Shown here in pieces: positions 23,251 to 31,855 of a DNA stretch of 36,679 nt (within the stretch, counting starts at the first letter, position 1; the number at the start of each line of letters is the position of its first letter). Source of the DNA: Planctomycetota bacterium. GTDB lineage: Bacteria > Planctomycetota > UBA1135 > GCA-002686595. The position numbers were made by a program, and so were the translations under genes. The stretch lies in NCBI GenBank assembly GCA_016872795.1, contig VGYZ01000033.1:1-36679 (forward strand), written 5' to 3'. The notes under the pieces were generated by a model. That model was not told where the DNA came from, searched no databases, and saw only the letters and a list, made by a program, of their open reading frames with translations.

Positions 23251-24639
23251 ATGCTGCAAGGTGCTCTCGTCGTCGTTTCCGCGTCGGTGCTCGCGAGCTG
23301 CGCGTCGAGTCCTGTGCCGAGTCCGCGCGCTCCGAATGTGGTGCTGATCGTCGCCGACGACCTCGGCTGGGGTGAGCTCGGCTGCTACGGCCAGCGCAAG
23401 ATCCGCACGCCCCGCATCGACGCTCTCGCTGCGGAGGGCGCGCGTTTCACGCAGTTCTACTCGGGTGCGCCGGTGTGCGCGCCGAGCCGTTGTGTGCTGC
23501 TCACCGGCAAGCACAACGGCCACGGCGTCGTGCGCGACAACTTCGAGGTGCAGCCCGAGGGGCAGCTGGACCTTCCCTCGAGCGAGGTGACGATCGCGGA
23601 GGTGCTGCGCGAGCGCGGCTACGCCACGGGTTGTTTCGGCAAGTGGGGGCTGTCGGCGCCCGACACCGAGGGCCATCCCAACGCTCAGGGATTCGACGAG
23701 TTCTTCGGCTACATCTGCCAGCGCCAAGCGCACGACTTCTATCCCGATCACCTGTGGCGCAACCGCGAGCGCGTCGAGCTCGATCGCGCGCAGTACTCGC
23801 ACGACCTCGTCGCGGACGCCGCGCTCGAGTTCGTGCGCGAACACCGCGAGCAGCCGTTCTTCCTCTACATTCCGTTCACGATTCCGCACCTCGCGCTGCA
23901 GGTGCCCGACGACTCGCTGGCCGAGTATGTCGGAGAGTGGGAGGATCCGCCCTACGAGGGCGGCAAGGGCTACAAGCCGCATCCGACGCCGCGCGCCGCC
24001 TACGCGGGCATGGTGACGCGCATGGATCGCGATGTGGGACGCATCGTCGACTTGCTCGCCGAGCTCGAGCTCGCGGACGACACGCTCGTGCTCTTCACGA
24101 GCGACAACGGGCCGACCTACGACCGGCTCGGCGGCTCGGACTCGGCGTTCTTCGAGAGCGCGGGTGGGCTGCGTGGCTTGAAGGGCAGCGTGTACGAGGG
24201 CGGGTTGCGCGTGCCGCTCGTCGCACGCTGGCCAGGGTGCGTGCCCGCGGGCTCGACCTGCGCGTTGCCTGCGGCATTTGTCGATCTCTATCCGACGATC
24301 GCAAGCGAGTGTGGAGCGAGCGAACCGGCGGTGCTCGACGGCGAGTCGCTGGGCCCGGCGTTGCGCGATCCGAGCCTGTCGACGCGCGCTCGGCCGCTGT
24401 ACTGGGAGCTCGCCGGCTACGGCGGTCAGCAAGCCGCGCGGCTGGGGGATTGGAAAGCCGTGCGCCGCCAGATGAGGAAGGGCAACGACAGAATCGAGCT
24501 CTACGACCTCGCCACGGACGCCGGCGAGACGCGCGATCTCGCGTCACAGCGGCCGGAAGTGCTCGCACAGCTGCGCGCGGTGCTCGAGCGCGAGCATGTG
24601 GATGCGCCGTTGTTCCCGCTCACGAAGAAAGAGAAGTAG
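23251..24639 (+). CDS. Lipoprotein sulfatase (formylglycine-dependent arylsulfatase family)
   Basis: A 462-residue sulfatase that hydrolyses sulfate esters, probably of polysaccharides or glycolipids. Residues 1-17 form a lipoprotein signal with lipobox LASC (Cys17). The first metal-binding segment is NVVLIVADDLGWGELGCYG. The active-site motif C-A-P-S-R (Cys76 to Arg80) is the Cys-type signature converted to formylglycine by a sulfatase-modifying enzyme, which is not in the window. Later elements are GKWGLS, FLYIPFTIPHLALQVP, FTSDNGPTYDRLGG and GGLRVPLVARWPG. The preceding 150 bases hold the terminator hairpin of the E1-alpha gene and no clear Shine-Dalgarno. Such enzymes are common in Planctomycetota. 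Confidence 0.94.
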   Translation: MLQGALVVVSASVLASCASSPVPSPRAPNVVLIVADDLGWGELGCYGQRKIRTPRIDALAAEGARFTQFYSGAPVCAPSRCVLLTGKHNGHGVVRDNFEVQPEGQLDLPSSEVTIAEVLRERGYATGCFGKWGLSAPDTEGHPNAQGFDEFFGYICQRQAHDFYPDHLWRNRERVELDRAQYSHDLVADAALEFVREHREQPFFLYIPFTIPHLALQVPDDSLAEYVGEWEDPPYEGGKGYKPHPTPRAAYAGMVTRMDRDVGRIVDLLAELELADDTLVLFTSDNGPTYDRLGGSDSAFFESAGGLRGLKGSVYEGGLRVPLVARWPGCVPAGSTCALPAAFVDLYPTIASECGASEPAVLDGESLGPALRDPSLSTRARPLYWELAGYGGQQAARLGDWKAVRRQMRKGNDRIELYDLATDAGETRDLASQRPEVLAQLRAVLEREHVDAPLFPLTKKEK

Positions 24640-24721
24640 CGCGCGGCGCGCTCGGCGGAGCGAGCAGCTGCGGCAGGTACAGCGGGTCGCACGACGCGCA
24701 GGGTTCGGACTCGAGCGCGGG

Positions 24722-24890
24722 CTAGCGACGCAGCTTGCGCAGCGCCACCACGGCCTCGGGCAGCGCGTACTGCTCGCCCGAGGAGCGCTCGACGAAGCGG
24801 CCGCCACGCGCGGCGCTGCGGCAGCGTCGGCGTTCCCACCTCGGTGGCGAACCAGCGCTGCAGGCCGGGGAGGAAGCTCTCGAGCGCCAT
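24722..24890 (-). pseudogene. lhr: Remnant of an Lhr-type helicase gene: N- and C-termini joined by an internal deletion
   Basis: From ATG at 24890 the minus strand reads MALESFLPGLQRWFATEVGT and on through PTLPQRRAW. This resembles the extreme N-terminus of Lhr-family DEAD/H helicases (WF, G-PT--Q--AW). Near 24804 the likeness stops. In another frame the sequence continues GGRFVERSSGEQYALPEAVV and on to TAG at 24722-24724. This resembles the extreme C-terminus of the same family (GEQFALPEAV). The roughly 1,400 residues between are missing and the two pieces are out of frame. The simplest reading is a single deletion of about 4 kb leaving both ends. An assembly error that skipped the gene is the main alternative. 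The similarity is from memory of the family, so confidence is moderate. Confidence 0.55.
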
Positions 24891-24920
24891 TGCGTCGTGA
24901 TTCTACGCCCAGCGCGCTGC

Positions 24921-24926
24921 TACGAT
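24921..24926 (+). promoter_or_regulatory. Candidate -10 box (TACGAT) before the esterase gene
   Basis: TACGAT fits TANNNT and ends nine bases before the ATG at 24936. No Shine-Dalgarno sequence intervenes, which suggests a leaderless or nearly leaderless mRNA. No convincing -35 box is visible. Confidence 0.35.
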
Positions 24927-24935
24927 CTCGCGGCG

Positions 24936-26354
24936 ATGTTGCTCCCGCTCCTCTGCGCCGTCGCGATGGGAAATCCGACCGAACTGAGCCTCGCTTCGCT
25001 CTTCACCGACTCGATGGTGCTGCAGCGCGAGAGCACGGTGCCCGTGTGGGGCCGCGCCGCCCCCGGCCGCGAGGTCCGCGTGCACGCGTCGTGGGGCGAG
25101 GCGGCGAGCGTGACGCACGCGGACGCCGCGGGGCGTTGGAGCGTTCAGCTCGCCACGCCCCGTGCGGGAGGACCGCACGAGCTCGTGGTCATGGCGGAGC
25201 GCGAGATCCGCCTGCGCGATGTGCAGGTCGGCGAGGTCTGGCTGTGCTCGGGACAGTCGAACATGGAGTGGAAAGTGAGGCCGGGCGAGCTCGGTGGCGT
25301 GCTCGATGCCGCCGAGGAGATCGCCGCGGGCGAGCACCCCAAGATCCGCCATTTCGATGTGGAAAACCGCGCTTCGCTCCGGCCCGAGGAGCGCTGCCTG
25401 GGCGCTTGGCAGGCTTGCACGCCTGCGACGGTCGGTGAGTTCAGCGCCGTCGCGTACTTCTTCGCGCGCGAGCTCGTGCGCGAGCTCGATGTGCCCGTCG
25501 GTGTGATCAACGCGAGCTGGAGCGGCACGCGCATCGAAGCGTGGCTCGACGAGGCGACGACGCGCTCTTTCGCGGAGCTGCGGTCGGATCTCGCCATTTT
25601 GGAGGGTCTGCGCTCTGCGAACAGCACCGAGCCGCTCGACCCGCAAGTTTCGAGCGTGCTCCACAATGGCATGCTCGCGCCGCTCGCGCCCTTCGCCGTG
25701 CGCGGGTTTCTCTGGTACCAAGGCGAGGCCAATCGCGCGAACCACGCGCTCTATCGACGGATGCAGCCGGCCTTCGTCGAGCACCTGCGACAACGCTTCG
25801 ACGGACCGAGCGCGCAGCCGTTCTACTTCGTGCAGATCGCGCCGTTTGGCTACGAGGACGACGAGGGCGAGACGGGCGCGTTGCGCGACGCGCAACGCCG
25901 CTGCCTTGCGCAGCCCGATACCGGCATGGCCGTGACGATGGACATCGGCGATCCGGCCGACATCCATCCCGCGAACAAGCAGGAGGTGGGGCGTCGACTC
26001 GCGCTGTGGGCGCTCGCGAAGACCTACGGTCGCGAGGGCGTGGTCCACTCGGGGCCGCTGTATCGCGAGCACTGCGTCGAGGGGACGCGTGTGCGCGTGC
26101 GCTTCGATTCGCTCGGCTCCGGCCTGATCGAGGGCGGCGATCACATCACCGGCTTCGAGGTCGCCGGCGAGGATCGCCGCTTTCGCCGCGCGGCGGCGCA
26201 CATCGACGGCGACAGCGTGCTCGTCTGGTCGGGAGAGGTGCCGCGACCCGTGGCCGTGCGCTACGGATTTGCCGCGGATTCTCAGCCGATTCTGTTCAAC
26301 AAGTCCTGGCTTCCGGCCGCGGCCTTCCGCACCGACGACTGGCCCGTGCCGTGA
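24936..26354 (+). CDS. Sialate O-acetylesterase-like SGNH hydrolase
   Basis: A 472-residue carbohydrate esterase of the sialic acid-specific 9-O-acetylesterase family. The N-terminal part is a beta-rich module (LASLFTDSMVLQRESTVPVWGRAAPG). The nucleophile Ser108 lies in WLCSGQSNMEW. Further family blocks are VPVGVINASWSGTRIEAWL, GFLWYQGEANRANHALY and PFYFVQIAPFGY. The catalytic Asp-His pair is in DPADIHPANKQEVGRRLALWAL. The first 11 residues are only a short hydrophobic stretch, so export is uncertain. It probably deacetylates acetylated sugars. The stop overlaps the following gene by four bases (GTGA). Confidence 0.92.
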   Translation: MLLPLLCAVAMGNPTELSLASLFTDSMVLQRESTVPVWGRAAPGREVRVHASWGEAASVTHADAAGRWSVQLATPRAGGPHELVVMAEREIRLRDVQVGEVWLCSGQSNMEWKVRPGELGGVLDAAEEIAAGEHPKIRHFDVENRASLRPEERCLGAWQACTPATVGEFSAVAYFFARELVRELDVPVGVINASWSGTRIEAWLDEATTRSFAELRSDLAILEGLRSANSTEPLDPQVSSVLHNGMLAPLAPFAVRGFLWYQGEANRANHALYRRMQPAFVEHLRQRFDGPSAQPFYFVQIAPFGYEDDEGETGALRDAQRRCLAQPDTGMAVTMDIGDPADIHPANKQEVGRRLALWALAKTYGREGVVHSGPLYREHCVEGTRVRVRFDSLGSGLIEGGDHITGFEVAGEDRRFRRAAAHIDGDSVLVWSGEVPRPVAVRYGFAADSQPILFNKSWLPAAAFRTDDWPVP

Positions 26355-27379
26355 GCTCCACCGACAACTGGAACGACGAGTCCGATCCCGAGGCGCTGCT
26401 GCCGACGGCAGAGGACTGGCGCCGCCTCGCGGAGCTGCGCGAGTCCTTCCTCGCCGCCGAGGGCGGCAAGTCAGCGGACTCGTACTGGCGTTCGCGCCGC
26501 GACTTCGAGCTCTACGACGCGACCTTCGCCGCGCGCATCGGCTGGAAGTGGGATGCGGTGCTGCGCGAGCTCGCGTTGCGCGGCCGCTCGCCCTGCGGCG
26601 CCACCGTGGTCGACTGGGGCTGCGGCACGGGCATCGCGGCGCGCCGCTATGTCGCGAGCGTCGCGGGCGTGAAGCATGTGCATCTGTGCGATCGCTCGAA
26701 GCAGGCGACATGGTTCGCGCGCGAGGCGCTCGCGGCGCTGGACTCGAAGCTCAAGCTCACGCTGCATGCGCCGCCAGCGGATGAGCCGATCGACATCCTG
26801 CTCGCGAGTCATGTCGTCGGCGAGCTCGCGCCGCAAGCCCTCGACGAGCTGCTCGCTCTCGCGGCGCGCGCCCGCTTCGTGATTCTCGTCGAGGCGGGGA
26901 GTCGCCCCGTCTCGCGCGCGCTCGGTGCCTTGCGCGAGCGGCTGAAGGGCGAGTTCGATGTCCTCGCGCCCTGTACGCACTCGGCGTCGTGCGGCCTGCT
27001 CGCACAGGGGCGCGAGCAGGACTGGTGCCATTTCTTCGCGCGCCCGCCCGCCGAGGCGTTCACCAGCCCGTTCTGGCGTCGCTTTTCCGACGAGCTCGGC
27101 ATCGACCTGCGCGCGCTGCCTTACGCGTTCGTGGCGCTGGAGCGACGCCCGACACCCGCGCCGCCGCGGGGCGCGCGCATCCTCGGTCGGCCGCGGCTGC
27201 TGAAAGGTCGCGCCCTGCTCGAGTGCTGTGATGCGAGCGGCGTCGCGGCGCGCACGCTGTTCGAGCGCGACGCCAAGCCGCTCTTCAAGCGCCTTGATCG
27301 CTCCGGCGAGCTGCTGCTGGCCGACATGCGCTGCGAGGGCGAGCGCATCGTCGAGTTCACGCCGCTCGTCGACGGCTAG
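26351..27379 (+). CDS. Rsm22-like (mitochondrial small-subunit type) methyltransferase
   Basis: A 342-residue class I methyltransferase. The AdoMet site is VVDWGCGTGIAARRYV, and LLASHVVGELAPQALDELLAL follows. A downstream cysteine cluster (APCTHSASCGLL, then QDWCHFF) is the hallmark of the Rsm22 family, in which these residues bind metal or an iron-sulfur centre. Family members act in small ribosomal subunit assembly. It starts at a GTG overlapping the esterase stop (GTGA), so the two are translationally coupled despite unrelated roles. At its 3' end it overlaps the convergent zinc-ribbon gene by four bases. Confidence 0.83.
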   Translation: MSSTDNWNDESDPEALLPTAEDWRRLAELRESFLAAEGGKSADSYWRSRRDFELYDATFAARIGWKWDAVLRELALRGRSPCGATVVDWGCGTGIAARRYVASVAGVKHVHLCDRSKQATWFAREALAALDSKLKLTLHAPPADEPIDILLASHVVGELAPQALDELLALAARARFVILVEAGSRPVSRALGALRERLKGEFDVLAPCTHSASCGLLAQGREQDWCHFFARPPAEAFTSPFWRRFSDELGIDLRALPYAFVALERRPTPAPPRGARILGRPRLLKGRALLECCDASGVAARTLFERDAKPLFKRLDRSGELLLADMRCEGERIVEFTPLVDG

Positions 27380-28008
27380 AAGCGCTTGAATTCGAGCAGC
27401 GTGTCGCCGCGCGTGTAGGCGAGGCCGGACGCGCCGATCGTGGGGGGCTCGTACATCGTGCCGCGCCCTTGCAGGCGGAATTCGCCTTCGCTGCCGTCGG
27501 CGAAGCGCAGCTGGAAGAAGTAGATCGTCGCGCCGACCTCGTCGGAGAGGTCCGTGCGGCTGCGGCGGTCGAGCACGCGCGAGGGGCGGCGCAGCATGGG
27601 CGCGTTGCGGGCGTTGCCGCGGATGGTGACGGCACCGGCGAGCAGGAAGATCGCGAACGCGCAGAGGAACACCGCCACGAGCACGGGCCAGCGGCCGATG
27701 TAGCCACCGCGGTCCATGAAGGCCGCGCCGACGCAGAAGGCGAGTGCGAGCGTGACCAACACCCAGCCCCACAGCTGCAGGCGGCCGGCCTTGGCCTCGA
27801 CCGCAGGCTCGATCGGCGACCACGAGAGCGCGGTGGCATAGGCGGGATGAACCTGGATCTTGGCGAGCAGGCGCTGTGTCTCGTCGTCGGGCGGCGCGCT
27901 CGCGGCCCCCATGCGCAGGGGAGCGGCGCAATAGGCGCACAGCGACAGGTCCGTGCGGTGCAGCTTGACGCCGCAGGTCGGGCAGTGGGTGAGCGTTGCT
28001 TCCGCCAT
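27376..28008 (-). CDS. Zinc-ribbon membrane protein with DUF2500-like C-terminal domain
   Basis: A 210-residue protein. Residues 9-12 and 24-27 carry two CxxC pairs (CPTC and CAYC), an N-terminal zinc ribbon. A Pro-rich linker leads to two transmembrane helices (LWGWVLVTLALAFCVGAAF and WPVLVAVFLCAFAIFLLAGAV). The C-terminal domain (about 155-210) has ATIYFFQLRFADGSEGEFRL and ends LAYTRGDTLLEFKRF. This resembles DUF2500-type beta domains, where a short-chain 'GD-G-L-F-G' ending is usual. No function is known. It diverges from the dihydrolipoyl dehydrogenase gene across 144 bases. Confidence 0.75.
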   Translation of the reverse strand: MAEATLTHCPTCGVKLHRTDLSLCAYCAAPLRMGAASAPPDDETQRLLAKIQVHPAYATALSWSPIEPAVEAKAGRLQLWGWVLVTLALAFCVGAAFMDRGGYIGRWPVLVAVFLCAFAIFLLAGAVTIRGNARNAPMLRRPSRVLDRRSRTDLSDEVGATIYFFQLRFADGSEGEFRLQGRGTMYEPPTIGASGLAYTRGDTLLEFKRF

Positions 28009-28086
28009 GTGCTTGGTGCGAGGGAGCGTACATCGGCCGCGGTCTCGCTGTCGCCTGCGCAGGAGACGGATTCACGCCCGCTTGCC

Positions 28087-28092
28087 TATAGT
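28087..28092 (+). promoter_or_regulatory. Candidate -10 box (TATAGT) of the dihydrolipoyl dehydrogenase gene
   Basis: TATAGT differs from the consensus TATAAT by one base and stands out in this GC-rich region. It lies 61 bases before the ATG at 28153, leaving room for a leader with a purine-rich ribosome binding site (GAGAGAT). A -35 box is not convincing. Confidence 0.45.
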
Positions 28093-28152
28093 GTTCGCCC
28101 TTCGCGCTGCGCCGAGACGCGCCGCTCCACGCTCACAGAGAGATCTTCCGCC

Positions 28153-29559
28153 ATGGCCAACCCCCGCACGGTCGTCGTCCTCGGTGCCGGTCCCGCCGGT
28201 TATGTCTGCGCCATCCGCCTCGCCCAGCTCGGGCAGAAGGTCACGGTCGTCGAGAAGTCCTATGTCGGCGGCACATGCCTGAATGTCGGCTGCATTCCGT
28301 CGAAGGCCCTGATCGCCGCCGGTTCGCTCAAGGAGCGCATCGCCCACGCCCCGGCCATGGGCATCACGGCCGACAATGTGCGCCTGGACATCGGCAAGCT
28401 CGTCGAGTGGAAACAGGGCATCGTCGGCAAGCTGACCGGCGGCGTCGGCAGCCTGCTTCGCAACCACAAGGTCGAGCTCGTGATGGGTAAGGGCTCGATC
28501 GTCGGCCGCAACACGGTCGCCGTCGCCACCGCGGAAGGCCAAAAGACGCTTCCGTGCGACGACATCGTCATCGCCACCGGCTCCGTGCCGATCGCGATCC
28601 CCGGCTTCGCCTTCGACGAGCAGGCTGTGTGGAGCTCGACCGGCGCGCTCGCCCCCAAGTCGATCCCCAAGCACCTCGTCGTGATCGGCGGCGGCTACAT
28701 CGGGCTCGAGCTGGGCATGATGTACGCCAAGCTCGGCAGCGTGGTCACGGTGCTCGAAGCCACGAGCGGCGCGCTGCCCGGGCAGGACCGCGACTGCGTC
28801 AAGGTCATCGAGCGCTCGATGAAGAAGCTCGGCATGAAGCTCTTGGTCGAGACGCTCGCCCAAGGCTACGAACGCAAGGGCGGCGAGCTGCATGTCAAGG
28901 TCAAGACCGCGACCGGCGAGCAGGTCATCGTGTGCGATCAGATCGCCTCGACCGTCGGTCGCAAGCCCTACAGCGAAGGCCTCGGACTCGAGAAGATCGG
29001 ACTGGCCCTCGACGCCAAGGGCTTCCTGCCGGTGGACCGCCAGATGCGCACCAAGGTCGCGAACATCTACGCCATCGGCGACATCGCCGGGCAGCCGATG
29101 CTCGCGCACAAGGGCAGCAAGGAAGGCCTCGTCGCAGCGGCCGTGATTGCCGGCCACAAGGAAGAGTACGACGCGCGCTGCGTGCCCGCGGTGATCTTCA
29201 CCGCCCCCGAGATGGCCTCGGTGGGCGCGCAGGAGGCCGAGCTCGCGGCCAAGGGCGTCGCCTTCAAGGTCGGCACATTCCCCTTCGCCGCCTCGGGGCG
29301 CGCGATGAGCCTGATGGAGACCGAAGGCTTCGTGAAGGTGATCGCCGACGCGAAGACCGATGAAGTTCTCGGCGTTCACATGGTCGGGCCCGAAGTCACC
29401 GAGCTCATCGCCGAAGCCGCGCTCGCCATCGAGCTCGGCGCCACCGCCGAGGACATCGCGCGCACGATCCACGCGCACCCGACGCTCCCCGAAGCGCTGA
29501 TGGAAGCCGCCGAGAGCGTCCACGGCATGGCCGTGCACATCTTCCAGCCCAAGCGCTGA
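28153..29559 (+). CDS. lpdA: Dihydrolipoyl dehydrogenase (E3)
   Basis: A 468-residue flavoprotein that reoxidises dihydrolipoamide of 2-oxoacid dehydrogenase or glycine cleavage complexes using NAD. Visible parts are the FAD-binding [21 protein letters not shown], the redox disulfide in [15 protein letters not shown], the NAD-binding [20 protein letters not shown] and the second FAD motif [16 protein letters not shown]. The active-site His-Glu pair is in [14 protein letters not shown] near the C-terminus. Length and all motifs match the family. Its wobble choices also show the ACGT avoidance clearly (28261-28287). No E2 gene is adjacent; LipB, which supplies lipoyl groups, is 1 kb away. Confidence 0.96.
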   Translation: MANPRTVVVLGAGPAGYVCAIRLAQLGQKVTVVEKSYVGGTCLNVGCIPSKALIAAGSLKERIAHAPAMGITADNVRLDIGKLVEWKQGIVGKLTGGVGSLLRNHKVELVMGKGSIVGRNTVAVATAEGQKTLPCDDIVIATGSVPIAIPGFAFDEQAVWSSTGALAPKSIPKHLVVIGGGYIGLELGMMYAKLGSVVTVLEATSGALPGQDRDCVKVIERSMKKLGMKLLVETLAQGYERKGGELHVKVKTATGEQVIVCDQIASTVGRKPYSEGLGLEKIGLALDAKGFLPVDRQMRTKVANIYAIGDIAGQPMLAHKGSKEGLVAAAVIAGHKEEYDARCVPAVIFTAPEMASVGAQEAELAAKGVAFKVGTFPFAASGRAMSLMETEGFVKVIADAKTDEVLGVHMVGPEVTELIAEAALAIELGATAEDIARTIHAHPTLPEALMEAAESVHGMAVHIFQPKR

Positions 29560-29596
29560 TCGATTCGCCTCCGACTCCGCCCGCGCGCGCCGAGGA

Positions 29597-30586
29597 CTAG
29601 AAGCGCTCGGCGCTCGTCGGGGCGTTGCCCACGATGCCCTCGATGCGCTCGAGGATCTCGGAGCACAGGCGGGGGAGCACCGCGAGCGCGGCGAGGTTTT
29701 CCGCCAGCTGGGCCGAGCTGCTCGCGCCCAGAATCACCGTGCTGACGCGCGGGTTTCGCAGGCACCACGCGATCGCGAGCTGGGAGGGCGTCGCGCCGAG
29801 CTCTGCCGCGATCCGCGCCAGCGCTCCGGCCTGCCCGACCTGAGCGCGCCCGGAGGGGCTCTCCAGCCGCTCCCGCAGCCACGCGTACTCGGGCAGGGTC
29901 ATGCGCGAGCCAGAGGGAACGCCGTTGGCGTACTTCCCGCTGAGGATGCCCGACGCGAGCGGCGACCAGATCGTCGTGCCGAGTCCGAGCGCGTCGTACA
30001 GACGGACGAACTCGCGCTCGACCTTGTGGCGCACGAACAGGTTGTACTGGGGCTGCTCCATGGTCGGAGGATCGATGCCGAGCGCGCGCGCGATCCCCGC
30101 CGCCTCGGCGATCTGGTCGGCCTCCCACTCGGAGGTGCCCCAGTAGAGGACTTTTCCTTGCCGCACGAGGTCGCCCATGGCGCGCACGGTTTCTTCGATC
30201 GGGGTGTCGAGGTCGGGGCGGTGGCAGAAGAAGAGATCGAGGTAGTCGACCTGCAGGCGCGCGAGCGCGGCGTCGGCCGCGTCGCGGATGTGCTTGCGCG
30301 AGAGGCCGCGCTGGGTGGGGAGCACGCCGCCCCAGAACACCTTGGACGAGACCGTGAAGGAGTCGCGTCGCAGGCCGAGCGCGCGCAGGGCCTCGCCCAT
30401 GATGCGCTCGGACTCGCCACCGGCGTATTGCTCGGCGTTGTCGAAGAAGTTCACGCCGGCGTCGAAGGCCTGCTTCATCAGGTCCGAAGCGGCGCGCGTG
30501 TCGAGCTGGTTCTTGAAGGTCACCCACGAGCCCAACGAGAGGGCGCTGAGCTGGAGGCCGGAGCGGCCGAGGCGGCGGTACTGCAT
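29597..30586 (-). CDS. Aldo/keto reductase (voltage-gated K+ channel beta-subunit type)
   Basis: A 329-residue NADPH-dependent oxidoreductase with a TIM-barrel fold. The catalytic tetrad is visible as Asp49 and Tyr54 (FFDNAEQYAGGESE), Lys82 (SSKVFWGG) and His122 (LFFCHRPD). Later segments are MEQPQYNLFVR, GLGTTIWSPLASGILSGKY and the cofactor-binding STVILGASSSAQLAENL. The overall pattern matches the Kv-beta/YghZ-like branch of the superfamily. The ATG at 30586 is preferred over a GTG nine bases upstream. It is divergent from lipB with only 29 bases between the starts. The substrate is not predictable. Confidence 0.94.
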   Translation of the reverse strand: MQYRRLGRSGLQLSALSLGSWVTFKNQLDTRAASDLMKQAFDAGVNFFDNAEQYAGGESERIMGEALRALGLRRDSFTVSSKVFWGGVLPTQRGLSRKHIRDAADAALARLQVDYLDLFFCHRPDLDTPIEETVRAMGDLVRQGKVLYWGTSEWEADQIAEAAGIARALGIDPPTMEQPQYNLFVRHKVEREFVRLYDALGLGTTIWSPLASGILSGKYANGVPSGSRMTLPEYAWLRERLESPSGRAQVGQAGALARIAAELGATPSQLAIAWCLRNPRVSTVILGASSSAQLAENLAALAVLPRLCSEILERIEGIVGNAPTSAERF

Positions 30587-30597
30587 GGCACCCACGC

Positions 30598-30603
30598 TAC
30601 ACT
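30598..30603 (+). promoter_or_regulatory. Candidate -10 box (TACACT) for lipB
   Basis: TACACT fits TANNNT and ends 12 bases before the lipB ATG at 30616, in a 29-base divergent gap. There is no Shine-Dalgarno sequence. A very short leader is implied if it is used. Confidence 0.3.
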
Positions 30604-30615
30604 CCGCCGATCGCG

Positions 30616-31326
30616 ATGGAGCACCAAGCGAGCGACAAGCGCTATCCGGAAGGCGTGCTCGAGGTTCGGCGCCTCCAGCGCACGCCGTTTGCGGAGGTGC
30701 ACGAGCTGCAGCGCGCGCTCGTGGAGCAGCGGCTGCGCGGGGAGATCGGCGATGTGCTGCTGCTCGTCGAGCACGAGCCCGTGATCACGCTCGGCCGCGG
30801 AACGGAGCGCGGGGATGTGTCGCAGGCGCGTCTGCCGATCGTCGAGGTCGAGCGCGGCGGGGAGGCGACCTACCACGGGCCGGGACAGCTCGTGGCCTAC
30901 CCGATCCTGCTGCTCCCGGAGGGACGGCGCGACCTGCATCGCTACCTGCGCGACCTCGAGGAGGTGGTGCTGCGCGTGCTCTCCGAGTTCGGCGTCGTTG
31001 GCACACGGCGGCCCGGCCTCACGGGAGTCTGGATCGACGGGCGCAAGGTGTGCTCGATCGGCGTGAGCGTGCGGCGCTGGGTCACATGGCACGGTCTGGC
31101 GCTCAACCTCGATGTCGACCTCGGCCAGTACGCGCAGTTCCGCCCGTGCGGGCTCGACGCGACCGTGATGGCGAACATGCGCGACTTCGTCGAGCTGCCC
31201 CCGACACGGCTGTTGTTCGAGGTGCTGGTGGTGAAGCACCTGTGCGATGTGTTCGCTCTGGAGCTGCCGCCGATCCCGCCGCCGCCCGCGCCTGCGCCCG
31301 GCGAGCTGCCGCTCTATCCGGGCTAG
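30616..31326 (+). CDS. lipB: Lipoyl(octanoyl) transferase LipB
   Basis: A 236-residue enzyme that moves the octanoyl group from acyl carrier protein to lipoyl domains, the first step of protein lipoylation. The conserved RGGEATYHGPGQLVAYPIL starts at residue 80. The catalytic Lys144 lies in WIDGRKVCSIGV and the acyl-accepting Cys178 in FRPCGLD. The C-terminus ends in a Pro-rich tail (LPPIPPPPAPAPGELPLYP) beyond the usual fold. It lies near dihydrolipoyl dehydrogenase (1 kb) and E1-alpha (7.5 kb), both parts of lipoate-dependent complexes. LipA is not seen in the window. Confidence 0.95.
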   Translation: MEHQASDKRYPEGVLEVRRLQRTPFAEVHELQRALVEQRLRGEIGDVLLLVEHEPVITLGRGTERGDVSQARLPIVEVERGGEATYHGPGQLVAYPILLLPEGRRDLHRYLRDLEEVVLRVLSEFGVVGTRRPGLTGVWIDGRKVCSIGVSVRRWVTWHGLALNLDVDLGQYAQFRPCGLDATVMANMRDFVELPPTRLLFEVLVVKHLCDVFALELPPIPPPPAPAPGELPLYPG

Positions 31327-31358
31327 CACCGGCCGCGGGCGCACCCGCTCGCCCGAAT

Positions 31359-31430
31359 GGAATTTCCTTCCTCGTCCGAGGCCGGCGGTTTTTTGCCGAT
31401 TCGTCCATCAGCCCGCGGCTTGGAAGTTCC
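31359..31430. promoter_or_regulatory. Pair of GGAANTTCC elements upstream of the Hpt gene
   Basis: GGAATTTCC (31359-31367) and GGAAGTTCC (31422-31430) are near-identical 9-base palindromic elements. Their centres are 63 bases apart, which is six turns of B-DNA. A run of six T (31389-31394) lies between them. They sit in the 145-base gap between lipB and the Hpt/GGDEF pair. They may be operator half-elements or sites for a looping regulator; no regulator is known. Confidence 0.35.
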
Positions 31431-31471
31431 GATTTCCTCTGCGCTTGGGATCGCGCCGTCTCGCGTGGCCC

Positions 31472-31855
31472 ATGCGCGTCCCCGTGAGCCAACCGCAAGC
31501 TGACCCTGTGCTCGACCTGTCCGTGCTCGCCGCGCTGCGCGAGCTCGGCGGCGTCGACGAACCCGGGCTGGTGGACGAGCTGCTCGAGCTCTTCCTGCAG
31601 GACTCCACGCGCCGCCTCGCGAACCTCGAGGACGCGCTCGCGCGCGGCGATGGGCTCGGGCTCGCTCGCACGGCGCACACCCTGCGCTCCTCGAGTACGA
31701 ATGTCGGGGCCTTGCGCGTCGCGCGCATCTGCATGGACCTCGAAGCGTGCGCACGCGACGGTGAAGTGCGTGACGCGGCCCTTCGCGTGCGCGAGCTCGC
31801 GCGCGCGCTCGCCGCCGTGCGCGCGGCGCACACCCAGCTGCGGAGGGCGGCATGA
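31472..31855 (+). CDS. Histidine phosphotransfer (Hpt) domain protein
   Basis: A 127-residue stand-alone Hpt protein. The phosphorylatable His69 lies in LARTAHTLRSSSTNVGALRV, the typical AH-LKGSS-N-GA motif with Arg in place of the usual Lys. The flanking helices (LVDELLELFLQDSTRRLANLEDAL and AARVRELARAL-like) complete the four-helix bundle. It would relay phosphate from a histidine kinase to a receiver domain. The next gene overlaps it by four bases (ATGA) and contains a receiver domain, so that protein is the obvious partner. No histidine kinase is in the window. Confidence 0.88.
   Translation: MRVPVSQPQADPVLDLSVLAALRELGGVDEPGLVDELLELFLQDSTRRLANLEDALARGDGLGLARTAHTLRSSSTNVGALRVARICMDLEACARDGEVRDAALRVRELARALAAVRAAHTQLRRAA

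Noticed and set aside
20737..24639. A single 1300-codon plus-strand frame
   Set aside because: Its first two thirds are antisense or out of frame to MsrBA and E1-alpha and have shadow-type Arg/Ala composition; only the sulfatase from 23251 is real.
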